From the NCBI RefSeq assembly GCF_003028855.1, contig NZ_CP028324.1:248001-312000 (forward strand): a stretch of DNA of 64,000 bases, in the 5' to 3' direction. Under the pieces are notes generated by a model, which worked only from the letters and a program-made list of their open reading frames with translations, was not told where the DNA came from and did no database searches. Positions 8,508 to 16,240 of this stretch are shown in pieces. Position 1 is the stretch's first letter, and every line of letters begins with the position of its first letter. The position numbers and the translations under genes are program-made. Origin of the DNA: Pseudoduganella armeniaca. Lineage in GTDB: Bacteria > Pseudomonadota > Gammaproteobacteria > Burkholderiales > Burkholderiaceae_D.

Positions 8508-10303
8508 CGGATGCGAGCAACACCAATGCGCGAGGCAACAAAGAGGGGAATTTCAGCCAGGGTGTAGGCGGCTTTGCCGAGTATACGGTGTCGATGACTG
8601 AGGTCAATGACAAAATTCGCCACGAGGTTAAGGTGCCGCCGAAGAAGGTAATTCCAATCATCTTCCTCCCCGGCGTGATGGGCAGTAATCTTCGTATGAG
8701 CGCAAAGCGGCAGGGGGAGCTCGAACGTCCGGACAATCGCGCATGGCGGCCTGACGATTTAATGAACAGCAAGGTGTCTGTGGCCATGAACCGCGGATTC
8801 GGTGGCTGGTATCGCAAGGCGACTCCTGCGCAGCGTCAAATGATCTTCGACCCGAATCAAACGGAAGTTGACTATTACCGGTACACAGAGGACAAGGGCA
8901 AGTTCGATCCGGCCGGCAGACTCACCCGCGAATCGGACACCCGACACCAAAACATTCCTGACAACTATAGTCCCGTTCCGCCCTTGATCGTCGACAAGAC
9001 GGTTCAGAATGGGAAGGAGGTGAAAGTTACCACGAGCGCTGCGCAGATCGCGCGTTGGCGCGGCTGGAGCGAAATCCTGGTCGATGGCGCGTATGAAGAC
9101 GTATTGCGTACGGCGGAGAAAGCCATGAACAACATGATCACCAAATATGACTCCATCGACCCGTTCAGTGCGTGGCAGCCCCACGGTTCATACATGTACG
9201 GGGACATGGTGATTCCCAAAGAAGACCTGCGTAAAATTTCGAATTGCTGGTATCCCGTCCATGCCATGGGTTATAACTATCTCAAAAGCAATATCGATTC
9301 CGCCAAAAGCATCGCCGAGCGCATCAGGGGTGTTGTGTCCGGCTACCAGAAGCGTGGCTTCGCATGCGACGAAGTCATCATCTTCACGCATAGCATGGGC
9401 GGTTTGGTCTCTAGGGCACTGATCCATCCCGATTTCGGTAATTTTCTCAACGACAGCAACATCAAGCTCTTAGGGATCTACCATAGCGCGATGCCGACGT
9501 TGGGCGCTGCCGCGTCATACAAACGCATGCGCTTTGGATTCCAAGATAAAGATGGCGTTTCCGCCAAGATTTTTGCTGAACTGGTCGGCATCGACGGGCA
9601 GCATGCGACAGCTATCTTGGCAAATACGCCTGCGCCGCTCGAAATGCTACCGGCGACCGGCTACGGCAAAGACTGGCTTCGCGTCGTGGACAGGACCGGA
9701 AAGACAGTGCGCAGCTGGCCGAACGCGAACGAGAATGCGCTCGACCACATTTATCTCCAGCCGGCCGGAAAATGGTGGCGTCTGGTTAACCCAGAATGGG
9801 TCAACCCGGCTAAATTTACAAAAGAAGCCGGCGGCGGAATAGAGAGGGTGTATCGACGTATAAAAGCAGCTACGCAGTTCCAAGACAAGATTCAAAAGAC
9901 TTTCCATCCGACGCAGTCGTACGCAAGCTTTAGCGTGGATAAAGAAAGGTTGAGCTATGGCAATTTGGTTTTCAAAATTATGAACCCCGAGATCCGGGAC
10001 GCGTCGCTTGTCGATCTGCCGCCAGCCGACACTTGGACGTTACTTACCGATGATCGAAGGGGGACCTTGACGGTCCAGGCTGGAAAGCGCGTATTAACCT
10101 TGGCGCTTCAGCCAGCGAGTGAGCCAGGCGACGAGACCGTACCAACAGAACGCTCGGCTCGACACATCGCGGGGAAGCTGTTCCCGCATGGGAACCGGGT
10201 CGATGAAAGTTATGAGCATCAGGGCAGTTATGCCAATTCGCGTGTACAGGGCTCAATGGTGTATTCGTTAGCTAAAATCGCTGCAACCGCAAAATGGGAC
10301 TGA
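8504..10303 (+). CDS. Putative T6SS lipase effector (alpha/beta hydrolase, PGAP1/LCAT-like)
   Basis: Protein of 599 residues with an alpha/beta-hydrolase lipase architecture. The oxyanion-loop region is IIFLPGVMGSNLR (52-64), and the nucleophile elbow is FTHSMGGL with Ser297. A likely acid is Asp543 in GDETVP and a likely His572 lies in SYEHQGSY, the order and wording found in LCAT/PGAP1-like lipases and in several T6SS lipase (Tle) effectors. There is no signal peptide, as expected for a VgrG-loaded effector. It starts at the ATGA overlap with vgrG and is followed by a Tli4-like immunity lipoprotein, which makes an antibacterial phospholipase acting in the target periplasm the best inference. 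The exact Tle family cannot be fixed by eye; Tle4 is suggested only by the immunity neighbour. Confidence 0.82.
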   Translation: MTDASNTNARGNKEGNFSQGVGGFAEYTVSMTEVNDKIRHEVKVPPKKVIPIIFLPGVMGSNLRMSAKRQGELERPDNRAWRPDDLMNSKVSVAMNRGFGGWYRKATPAQRQMIFDPNQTEVDYYRYTEDKGKFDPAGRLTRESDTRHQNIPDNYSPVPPLIVDKTVQNGKEVKVTTSAAQIARWRGWSEILVDGAYEDVLRTAEKAMNNMITKYDSIDPFSAWQPHGSYMYGDMVIPKEDLRKISNCWYPVHAMGYNYLKSNIDSAKSIAERIRGVVSGYQKRGFACDEVIIFTHSMGGLVSRALIHPDFGNFLNDSNIKLLGIYHSAMPTLGAAASYKRMRFGFQDKDGVSAKIFAELVGIDGQHATAILANTPAPLEMLPATGYGKDWLRVVDRTGKTVRSWPNANENALDHIYLQPAGKWWRLVNPEWVNPAKFTKEAGGGIERVYRRIKAATQFQDKIQKTFHPTQSYASFSVDKERLSYGNLVFKIMNPEIRDASLVDLPPADTWTLLTDDRRGTLTVQAGKRVLTLALQPASEPGDETVPTERSARHIAGKLFPHGNRVDESYEHQGSYANSRVQGSMVYSLAKIAATAKWD

Positions 10304-10308
10304 CTCTC

Positions 10309-11448
10309 ATGCCCGTCCAACTGCGCAGCGTCGCGCGAATCATCGTTGCCGTGATGCTTGTCGTGTCGAGCGTCGGATGCGACAACCACCCATCCACATC
10401 CAATTCTCAACCAGGAAGTATCGACTTGAGCCCGAAATTACAAAAATTATTCACGAAATCGAAGTCCGTTTGCTTCGGCCGCTATGTGCTGAGCGTTCCG
10501 GCCGAAGCCAAACTGATCTGGGGAGGAGCCTCCTTCCCATCGGAAATAATCCAAGTGAAGGGTACTTTCGACGACCTGAAAGTGATGGTAGCATCGGACA
10601 TTGCCCGTCTTGAGAGCGCCGATAAGACCTTTGAACTCGTCCTTAACAGCGCAGGTCCGGTCCCGTCCAGCTGGCAGATTCGCTTTTATGAAGACGACTC
10701 GGCCAAGCAGTTCCATCTGCTCACCTTTATCACCTATGTCAACAAGGACGACTGGGTGTTTGTCTTGCGGGGTTCGACCGGGTTCACGGTTGACGAAAAA
10801 GCCGTTGCGGCGCAACAGGCTGCCAGGGCAGCTGGGATACGGCCGCGTGCGACCGATGAAGTACCGACTGAACCAGGCGCGTGCTTGGAGCAGGCTTTCC
10901 TCGCAGATAGCACCTATCGCGACCAGGAAATGATCAATGTAGGACTTTTCCTGCCCAGCTTGCCGGACGTGACGTTCTCGATTAGTTCAAACAAGGATGC
11001 CTACGGCGATTATCCGAAGGACGAATTCGAGAGAATGAAAAAGGAAGAGCTGTCCTTGTTGGCGCGGATCCACGCTGCCCAAAAAGAGCAAGGGATTGGC
11101 TATCCGCGCCGGACGGTCCTCCGAGAAGGCAAGCGTGCGGTCATGCATTGGGACGGCGAGGAATCACTGATCCGACGCCCCGATGGGGTTCATGATTTTG
11201 AATGGGGCTATATCGGCAAGCCCGAGGATATTGCTTATCCGGCTGAGATCAGCGTAAACATGTACTCCAAAGTCGAGCATAACCAGGTAGGTGCGGCAAA
11301 GGCAGCATCGGTCAGCGACGAGGAGGCGCTAGCGCTTTGGGATAAGTTGCTGGGAGGCTTCCAGTTCAGGGTAAAGGTGCCCGGTGCACTACCCGGGTCC
11401 TATCCGGCTGCGGCCGCACCAAACGTAGGTGGCGGCGCGGCACAGTGA
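10309..11448 (+). CDS. Tli4-family T6SS immunity lipoprotein, copy 1
   Basis: Predicted periplasmic lipoprotein of 379 residues. The signal sequence MPVQLRSVARIIVAVMLVVS is followed by a lipobox ending SVGC. The mature part has the Tli4-like opening VCFGRYVLSVPAEAKLIW, a middle region with KDDWVFVLRG, and the C-terminal domain with MHWDGEESL and FEWGYIGKP. Such proteins bind and block a lipase effector in the periplasm, protecting the producer and its kin. ATG 10309 is preferred over ATG 10294 because it aligns exactly with the start and signal peptide of copy 2. It lies 5 bp after the lipase stop. The body is nearly identical to copy 2, 1480 bp downstream. Confidence 0.85.
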   Translation: MPVQLRSVARIIVAVMLVVSSVGCDNHPSTSNSQPGSIDLSPKLQKLFTKSKSVCFGRYVLSVPAEAKLIWGGASFPSEIIQVKGTFDDLKVMVASDIARLESADKTFELVLNSAGPVPSSWQIRFYEDDSAKQFHLLTFITYVNKDDWVFVLRGSTGFTVDEKAVAAQQAARAAGIRPRATDEVPTEPGACLEQAFLADSTYRDQEMINVGLFLPSLPDVTFSISSNKDAYGDYPKDEFERMKKEELSLLARIHAAQKEQGIGYPRRTVLREGKRAVMHWDGEESLIRRPDGVHDFEWGYIGKPEDIAYPAEISVNMYSKVEHNQVGAAKAASVSDEEALALWDKLLGGFQFRVKVPGALPGSYPAAAAPNVGGGAAQ

Positions 11449-11890
11449 AAAAGGTCGCCTTAATGGCGCCGGGGAGGGTAGACGATGAAGCACATGGGAA
11501 GAAGCGTGATACGCATTGACGACAAAACCGATCACGGCGGCAAGGTCGTGGGGGCTAGCTCCACCACGATTGTCATGGGCAGGGCGGCCGCTTCGGAAGG
11601 CGATGCGGTGGAATGTCCACAGTGCAATGGGACGTTTGCAATTCGGCCAGCAGGCGACGGTCCTCGGCACCAAGGAAGGCCGTACGCATTTGACGGTGAC
11701 GTTACCGAATGCGGAGCTCGCCTGATCGCGTCCTTGTAGGGTGGTCGACACCAGACCTCCTACGGTCACGAACTTTATAAACTCGGTTGAGCAAATGTTA
11801 TTTCACCTGCGCGGCGCTGCGCGAATCATCATCGTCACGATGTTTGTAGTGTCGAGCCACGGGTGTGGCAAGCTCACTTCCCATTCCCAA
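10501..11890 (+). repeat. Direct repeat unit A of the immunity-PAAR cassette
   Basis: First copy of a long direct repeat with period 1480 bp. It covers the body of immunity copy 1, PAAR copy 1 and the first third of the signal/linker region of immunity copy 2. Alignment by eye against 11981-13370 shows only scattered substitutions and no indel. Confidence 0.9.
11485..11739 (+). CDS. PAAR-domain T6SS spike-tip protein, copy 1
   Basis: Small PAAR-repeat protein (84 residues) that caps the VgrG spike with a sharp, metal-binding tip. The family pattern is clear: IRIDDKTDHGGKVVGASST near the start, then MGRAAASEGDAVECPQC and a C-terminal TECGARLIASL. Cysteines and histidines are placed as in single-domain PAAR proteins. 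A GGGAGG ribosome site stands upstream of ATG 11485. It sits between two copies of the immunity gene, an unusual place, since a PAAR gene normally precedes or is fused to an effector. It is almost identical to copy 2 (12965-13219), differing at one visible residue (R versus K in HQG[R/K]PY). Confidence 0.88.
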   Translation: MKHMGRSVIRIDDKTDHGGKVVGASSTTIVMGRAAASEGDAVECPQCNGTFAIRPAGDGPRHQGRPYAFDGDVTECGARLIASL

Positions 11891-12928
11891 CCAGGAAGCA
11901 TCGCCTTTAGCCCGAAACTACAAAAAATATTCTCCAAGTCAAAGGTGGTGTGCTTCGGCCGCTACACTCTGAACGTTCCGGCCGAAGCCAAACTGATCTG
12001 GGGAGGAGCCTCCTTCCCATCGGAAATAATCCAAGTGAAGGGTACGTTCGACGACCTGAAAGTGATGGCAGCATCGGACATTGCCCGTCTCGAGAGCGCC
12101 GATAAGACCTTTGAACTCGTCCTTAACGGCGCCGGTCCGGTCCCGTCTAGCTGGCAGATTCGCTATTACCAAAACGATTCGGCCAAGCAGTTCCATCTGC
12201 TAACCTTTATCACCTATGTCAACAAGGACGACTGGGTGTTTGTCTTGCGGGGTTCGACCACGTCACAGGTTGACGAAAAAGCCGTTGCGGCGCAACAGGC
12301 TGCCAGGGCAGCTGGGATACGGCCGCGTGCGGCCAATGAAGTACCGACTGAGCCAGGCGCGTGCTTGGACCAGGCTTTCCTCGCAGATAGCACCTATCGC
12401 GACCAGGAAATGATCAACGTGGGACTTTTCCTGCCCAGCCTGCCGGATGTGACGTTCTCGATTAGCTCAAACAAGGATGCCTACGGCGATTATCCGAAGG
12501 ACGAATTCGAGAGAATGAAAAAGGAAGAGCTGTCCTTGTTGGCGCGGATACACGCTGCCCAAAAAGAGCAAGGCATTGGCTACCCGCGCCGGACGGTCCT
12601 CCGAGAAGGCAAGCGTGCAGTCATGCATTGGGACGGCGAGGAATCACTGATCCGACGCCCCGACGGGGTCCACGATTTCGAATGGGGCTATATCGGCAAG
12701 CCCGAGGATATTGCTTATCCGGCTGAGATCAGCGTGAACATGTACTCCAAAGTCGAGCATAACCAGGTAGGTGCGGCAAAGGCAGCATCGGTCAGCGACG
12801 AGGAGGCGCTAGCGCTTTGGGATAAGTTGCTGGGAGGCTTCCAGTTCAGGGTAAAGGTGCCCGGTGCACTACCCGGGTCGTATCCGGCTGCGGCCGCACC
12901 AGACGTAGGTGGCGGCGCGGCACAGTGA
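11795..12928 (+). CDS. Tli4-family T6SS immunity lipoprotein, copy 2
   Basis: Second copy of the immunity lipoprotein, 377 residues, nearly identical to copy 1 from the SQPGSI region to the C-terminus. The signal sequence differs more (MLFHLRGAARIIIVTMFVVS followed by SHGC as lipobox), and the linker is two codons shorter. Visible body differences include FYEDDSAKQ versus YYQNDSAKQ, GFTVDEK versus TSQVDEK and ATDEVP versus AANEVP. ATG 11795 is chosen because the hydrophobic signal starts there; the frame is open back to a GTG at 11741 right after the PAAR gene, but that would bury the signal. The duplication may raise dosage or widen specificity; no matching second effector gene is present. 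Confidence 0.85.
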   Translation: MLFHLRGAARIIIVTMFVVSSHGCGKLTSHSQPGSIAFSPKLQKIFSKSKVVCFGRYTLNVPAEAKLIWGGASFPSEIIQVKGTFDDLKVMAASDIARLESADKTFELVLNGAGPVPSSWQIRYYQNDSAKQFHLLTFITYVNKDDWVFVLRGSTTSQVDEKAVAAQQAARAAGIRPRAANEVPTEPGACLDQAFLADSTYRDQEMINVGLFLPSLPDVTFSISSNKDAYGDYPKDEFERMKKEELSLLARIHAAQKEQGIGYPRRTVLREGKRAVMHWDGEESLIRRPDGVHDFEWGYIGKPEDIAYPAEISVNMYSKVEHNQVGAAKAASVSDEEALALWDKLLGGFQFRVKVPGALPGSYPAAAAPDVGGGAAQ

Positions 12929-13370
12929 AAAAGGTCGCCTTAATGGCGCCGGGGAGGGTAGACGATGAAGCACATGGGAAGAAGCGTGATACGCATTGAC
13001 GACAAAACCGATCACGGCGGCAAGGTCGTGGGGGCTAGCTCCACCACGATTGTCATGGGCAGGGCGGCCGCTTCGGAAGGCGATGCGGTGGAATGTCCAC
13101 AGTGCAATGGGACGTTTGCAATTCGGCCAGCAGGCGACGGTCCTCGGCACCAAGGCAAGCCGTACGCATTTGACGGTGACGTCACCGAATGCGGAGCTCG
13201 CCTGATCGCGTCTTTGTAGGGTGGTCGACACCAGACCTCCTACGGTCACGAACTTTATAAACTCGGTTGAGCAAATGTTATTTCACCTGCGCGGCGCTGC
13301 GCGAATCATCATCGTCACGATGTTTGTAGTGTCGAGCCACGGGTGTGGCAAGCTCACTTCCCATTCCCAA
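11981..13370 (+). repeat. Direct repeat unit B of the immunity-PAAR cassette
   Basis: Second copy of the 1480-bp-period direct repeat. Its end, at about 13370, coincides with the breakpoint where the third immunity gene loses homology to copies 1 and 2, so it marks the recombination joint. Bases 13241-13370 are identical to 11761-11890 as far as I can see. Confidence 0.9.
12965..13219 (+). CDS. PAAR-domain T6SS spike-tip protein, copy 2
   Basis: Second PAAR protein, 84 residues, encoded exactly 1480 bp after copy 1 with the same ribosome site and upstream sequence. The PAAR signature KTDHGGKVVGASST and the C-terminal TECGARLIASL are unchanged, so it should be functional. It is part of the duplicated [immunity + PAAR] cassette, and the near identity of the two copies implies recent duplication or gene conversion. 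Confidence 0.88.
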   Translation: MKHMGRSVIRIDDKTDHGGKVVGASSTTIVMGRAAASEGDAVECPQCNGTFAIRPAGDGPRHQGKPYAFDGDVTECGARLIASL

Positions 13371-14237
13371 CTCGATGGTTGCGGCAGACATTGCCCGGCT
13401 TCAGAGTGCCGATAAGACCTTCCAGCTCCTCTTTAACGGCCCAGGTCCAGTCCCGTCCAGCTGGCAGATCCGTTATTATGAAGACGACTCGGCCAAGCGG
13501 TTCGACCTAATGATATTCGTCACGTATGTGAGCAAGGACGACAGGGTGTTCGTTTTACGCGGATCCGCAGACGAGAAGGGCGAGGAGCTAATCGTGGCGA
13601 ACCAACAGGCCGTCAGGGCTGCTGGTATTCGCCCGCGGATACCGGACGAGATACCGAATGAGCCAGGTTTTTGTCTCAATCATGCTTTCATCGCGGAGAG
13701 TACCTATCGTAGCCAGGAAATGGTCAACGTGGGGATATTCATGCCCAGCTTGCCGGACGTGACATTCTCGATAAGCTCGAACAAGGACGCCTACGCCGAC
13801 TATCCGAAGGACGAGTCGAGAGAAAGAAAAAGGAGGAGCTCTCCCTGTTAGCGCGAATCCGCGCCGTTCAAAAGGAGCAAGGGATGGCCTATCCGCAACT
13901 AACAGTTCTCCGAGAAGGCAAGCGTTCGGTGATGCATTGGGACGGCGAGGAATCACTGATTAAACGCCCCGACGGTGTCCACGACTTCGAATGGGGCTAT
14001 ATCGGCAAGCCACTTGATGTGGCTTAGCCGTCCGAAATCATCGTGAACATGTACTCTAAGGTCGAGCATGATCAGGTCGGCGCCGCGAAGGTGGTATCGG
14101 TCAGCGACGACGAGGCGCTAGCGGTCTGGGACAAGTTGCTCGCCGGGTTGCAGTTCCGGGTGAAAGTGCCCGGCGCACCGCCCGCTTCGTATGGCGCCAC
14201 GCCCGCGCCAGGTGCAGGCGGCTCTGCGCAACAGTGA
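13275..14237 (+). pseudogene. Third Tli4-like immunity gene: hybrid, deleted, frameshifted and nonsense-mutated
   Basis: Remnant of a third immunity lipoprotein gene. It opens with the same signal peptide as copy 2 (MLFHLRGAARIII...), identical at DNA level up to about 13370. It then jumps over about 170 bp (the region coding the VCFGRY core) to sequence matching MVASDIARLESADKTF, now out of frame. From there the DNA is clearly diverged from copies 1 and 2. A one-base loss near 13816 (PKDEF region) shifts the frame again, and TAG at 14025-14027 replaces a tyrosine codon in the IGKP...AYP region. The C-terminal residues up to 14237 remain recognisable (YSKVEHDQVGAAKVVSVSDD). A 168-residue frame from 13345 to 13851 is the longest intact piece and has no signal peptide. 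Confidence 0.88.
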
Positions 14238-14296
14238 TACGGCCGCCGTGCACGGCGCTCGGGAGGAATGCAGACGATGAAGCACGAGGGAAACGC

Positions 14297-14530
14297 GTGA
14301 TACGCATCGCCGACAAGACCGATCACGGCGGTACGGTCGTGGCGGCCAGTTCCGGCACGGTCGTCATGGGCAGGTTGGCCGCCCTGGACGGCGACGCCAC
14401 GGAGTGCCCCCGCTGCAAGGGGACGTTTGCGATTCGGCCAGCGGGCGACGGTCCCCGGCACGAGGGGAAGCCGTACGCATTCGAGGGGGACACCACCGAG
14501 TGCGGAGCTCGCTTGATCGCGTCCTTTTAG
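14297..14530 (+). CDS. PAAR-domain T6SS spike-tip protein, copy 3 (diverged, displaced start)
   Basis: Third PAAR protein, 77 residues from GTG 14297, with IRIADKTDHGGTVVAASSG and a C-terminal TECGARLIASF. It is clearly diverged from copies 1 and 2. The ATG that aligns with the other copies (14277) now runs into TGA after seven codons because of small changes in the following bases. The PAAR frame can still be opened at GTG 14297, with GAGGG about 7 bases upstream, or at GTG 14234, which overlaps the stop of the broken immunity gene. The PAAR core is complete, so it may still be functional. Confidence 0.7.
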   Translation: MIRIADKTDHGGTVVAASSGTVVMGRLAALDGDATECPRCKGTFAIRPAGDGPRHEGKPYAFEGDTTECGARLIASF

Positions 14531-14713
14531 AGGCAGGGCCACCGCGCCGGCGCCGTTGACGTCAGTCCGGCTCGGCCGGTCAGGATCCGATCGCTCGCCG
14601 GCTTTTCGCCGTGTTGGACCACTCAGCCATCGCGGGTGGTTGTTATTTACAATGGACCACGTCGGTGCTTGCGTTGCGGTAGGCCAGCCATTGGCCAGGG
14701 AGAACGTTGTTGT

Positions 14714-15328
14714 TCACAACACCCGAACAAACCCCGCCCGCACCGCCACCCGGTCGCCACAATCGAAATGCCACCACTCGCTGTTAATGCCGACAAAGCC
14801 GGCACCGAACATGGCGTCGCGCAGCAGCTGGCGATTGGCGACCTGCTGCGCCGTCAGCGCGCCGGACGCCAGCAGCTCGGCTTCCAGCACAGGATGCGAG
14901 CGCTCGCTCATGTCGTCGAAGCCGGTACCCATGTCCAGTTCCCGCCCCGCTTGATCCAGGATCGTCACGTCCACCGCCATGCCGTAGGAGTGGATCGAGC
15001 CGCGGATCGGGTCGGCCAGGTACATACGCAGCTCCGTGCCTGCCAGCGCGTCCCACAACTGCTCCTGCACGCGGTGCGGACGCAGCGCGTCGAGGATCAG
15101 CAGCGTGTGGCCGGGCCGCACCGAGGCCAGCCAGGACACCACACGCTCGATGGCGGCGGCCGCGTCGCGGTGCAGCCATGCGCAGTCGAGCGGCGAATAC
15201 AGGTCGCGGCCGACGAAATTGTCACGGCTGGCATAGCGCAGGTCGACGGCGATGCCGGCGATCGTCGACAGGTGGCGGAACTCGGGACAGTCCGGCACCT
15301 GCTCGCTGGTCAGGGTGCGCGTGGTCAT
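14714..15328 (-). CDS. ddpX: D-alanyl-D-alanine dipeptidase, VanX/DdpX family (M15D)
   Basis: Zinc peptidase of 204 residues that splits free D-Ala-D-Ala. The M15 zinc and catalytic motifs are visible: SIHSYGMAVDVT (SxHxxGxAxD), DMGTGFDDMSERSH, and the C-terminal EWWHFD (Glu base and His ligand). I chose ATG 15328, which overlaps the LysR stop by ATGA; the frame is open further upstream but that is the shadow of lysR. No signal peptide is seen, so it is probably cytoplasmic like E. coli DdpX. As the last gene of a peptidoglycan-recycling run it would reclaim D-Ala from wall-derived dipeptide. No vanHA genes are nearby, so vancomycin resistance is not implied. Confidence 0.88.
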   Translation of the reverse strand: MTTRTLTSEQVPDCPEFRHLSTIAGIAVDLRYASRDNFVGRDLYSPLDCAWLHRDAAAAIERVVSWLASVRPGHTLLILDALRPHRVQEQLWDALAGTELRMYLADPIRGSIHSYGMAVDVTILDQAGRELDMGTGFDDMSERSHPVLEAELLASGALTAQQVANRQLLRDAMFGAGFVGINSEWWHFDCGDRVAVRAGFVRVL

Positions 15329-16227
15329 GGCGGCGTGTCCAGGCAGGCCAGCGCCGCGGTGCCAATCGCGTCCGCCAGCTGGCGGGCGCCATGCGACAGC
15401 GGCGCGTGGCCGGCGGTCAGCAGGTATAGATGGATCGGGATCGCCGGTGCCAGCGGCCGGCGCTGTACGCCGCCCGGTTGCGCGGAAGCCGCCGTGAACG
15501 GATCGACCACGGCCATGCAGCCACCCGCCTCCACCAGCGACCGGGCGATCTGGTACGTTTGCACCACCGTGCGGAACACCGGCTGCACATCCTGCGCCTC
15601 GCAGGCCGCCAGCAGCAGTTCGCCCAGCGGGTCGGTGTCGGCATAGCCCACCAGCTCCCCGCGCAGCCCGGCGGGAGAAAGGGGCGTCACCAGTTCTTCC
15701 GCGGACCACGTGCCGGCCGGGGCGATGACGGTCATTACGCCCTGCGCCAGCGGTTCGGCCACGATGCCGGGATGGCGTGGGTCCTGCAGCGACAGTGCCA
15801 GATCGGCCTCGCCCAGGCGCAGCATGTTGACGATCTCGCTGGTGTGATGCGTGGCCAGCTCGCAGCGCGTGGCCGGGAAAGCGCGGCGCCAGCGGCTCAT
15901 CGCCGGTGGCAGCACGCTGCCGGCGATGGTTGGGGTGCAAACCAGCCGGATGGTCTCCAGCGCGCGCGTCTTGAAGCTGGCCGCGAGGCGGCGGATACCC
16001 TGCAAATCGCGGTGCAGCTTTTCCGTTTCAGCGAACAGTCGGTGCGCTTCAGGGGTCGGATACAGCTTGCCGCGCACCCGTTCGAACAAAGGCATGCCCA
16101 GTTGCAGCTCGCAATGCTGCAGCACCTTCGTCACGGCCGGCTGCGAGATGTGCAGCACCTGGGCGGCGCCGCTGATGGTGCCAACCTGCATGATCGCATG
16201 GAACACCTCGATATGGCGCAGCCGCAT
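15325..16227 (-). CDS. LysR-family transcriptional regulator
   Basis: Regulator of 300 residues. The N-terminal winged helix-turn-helix covers about residues 1-60, with the typical AAQVLHISQPAVTKVLQHCE and LFERVRGKLYPTPEA wording. A LysR substrate-binding domain follows (from about residue 90, IRLVCTPTIAGSVLPPAM). The ligand is not predictable. It overlaps ddpX by 4 bp and follows amiD by 13 bp, so it is transcribed with the recycling genes rather than divergently, which is unusual for a LysR regulator of its neighbours. Confidence 0.9.
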   Translation of the reverse strand: MRLRHIEVFHAIMQVGTISGAAQVLHISQPAVTKVLQHCELQLGMPLFERVRGKLYPTPEAHRLFAETEKLHRDLQGIRRLAASFKTRALETIRLVCTPTIAGSVLPPAMSRWRRAFPATRCELATHHTSEIVNMLRLGEADLALSLQDPRHPGIVAEPLAQGVMTVIAPAGTWSAEELVTPLSPAGLRGELVGYADTDPLGELLLAACEAQDVQPVFRTVVQTYQIARSLVEAGGCMAVVDPFTAASAQPGGVQRRPLAPAIPIHLYLLTAGHAPLSHGARQLADAIGTAALACLDTPP

Positions 16228-16240
16228 GCCGGGCCTCCTG

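Noticed and set aside
5910..14530. Complete type VI secretion system
   Set aside because: Only the spike, effector, immunity and PAAR genes are present; no tssB, tssC, tssK, clpV or membrane-complex genes appear in the window.
14714..15328. Vancomycin resistance (vanX) reading of the dipeptidase
   Set aside because: No vanH or vanA ligase genes are present and the organism is Gram-negative; the recycling context fits DdpX better.
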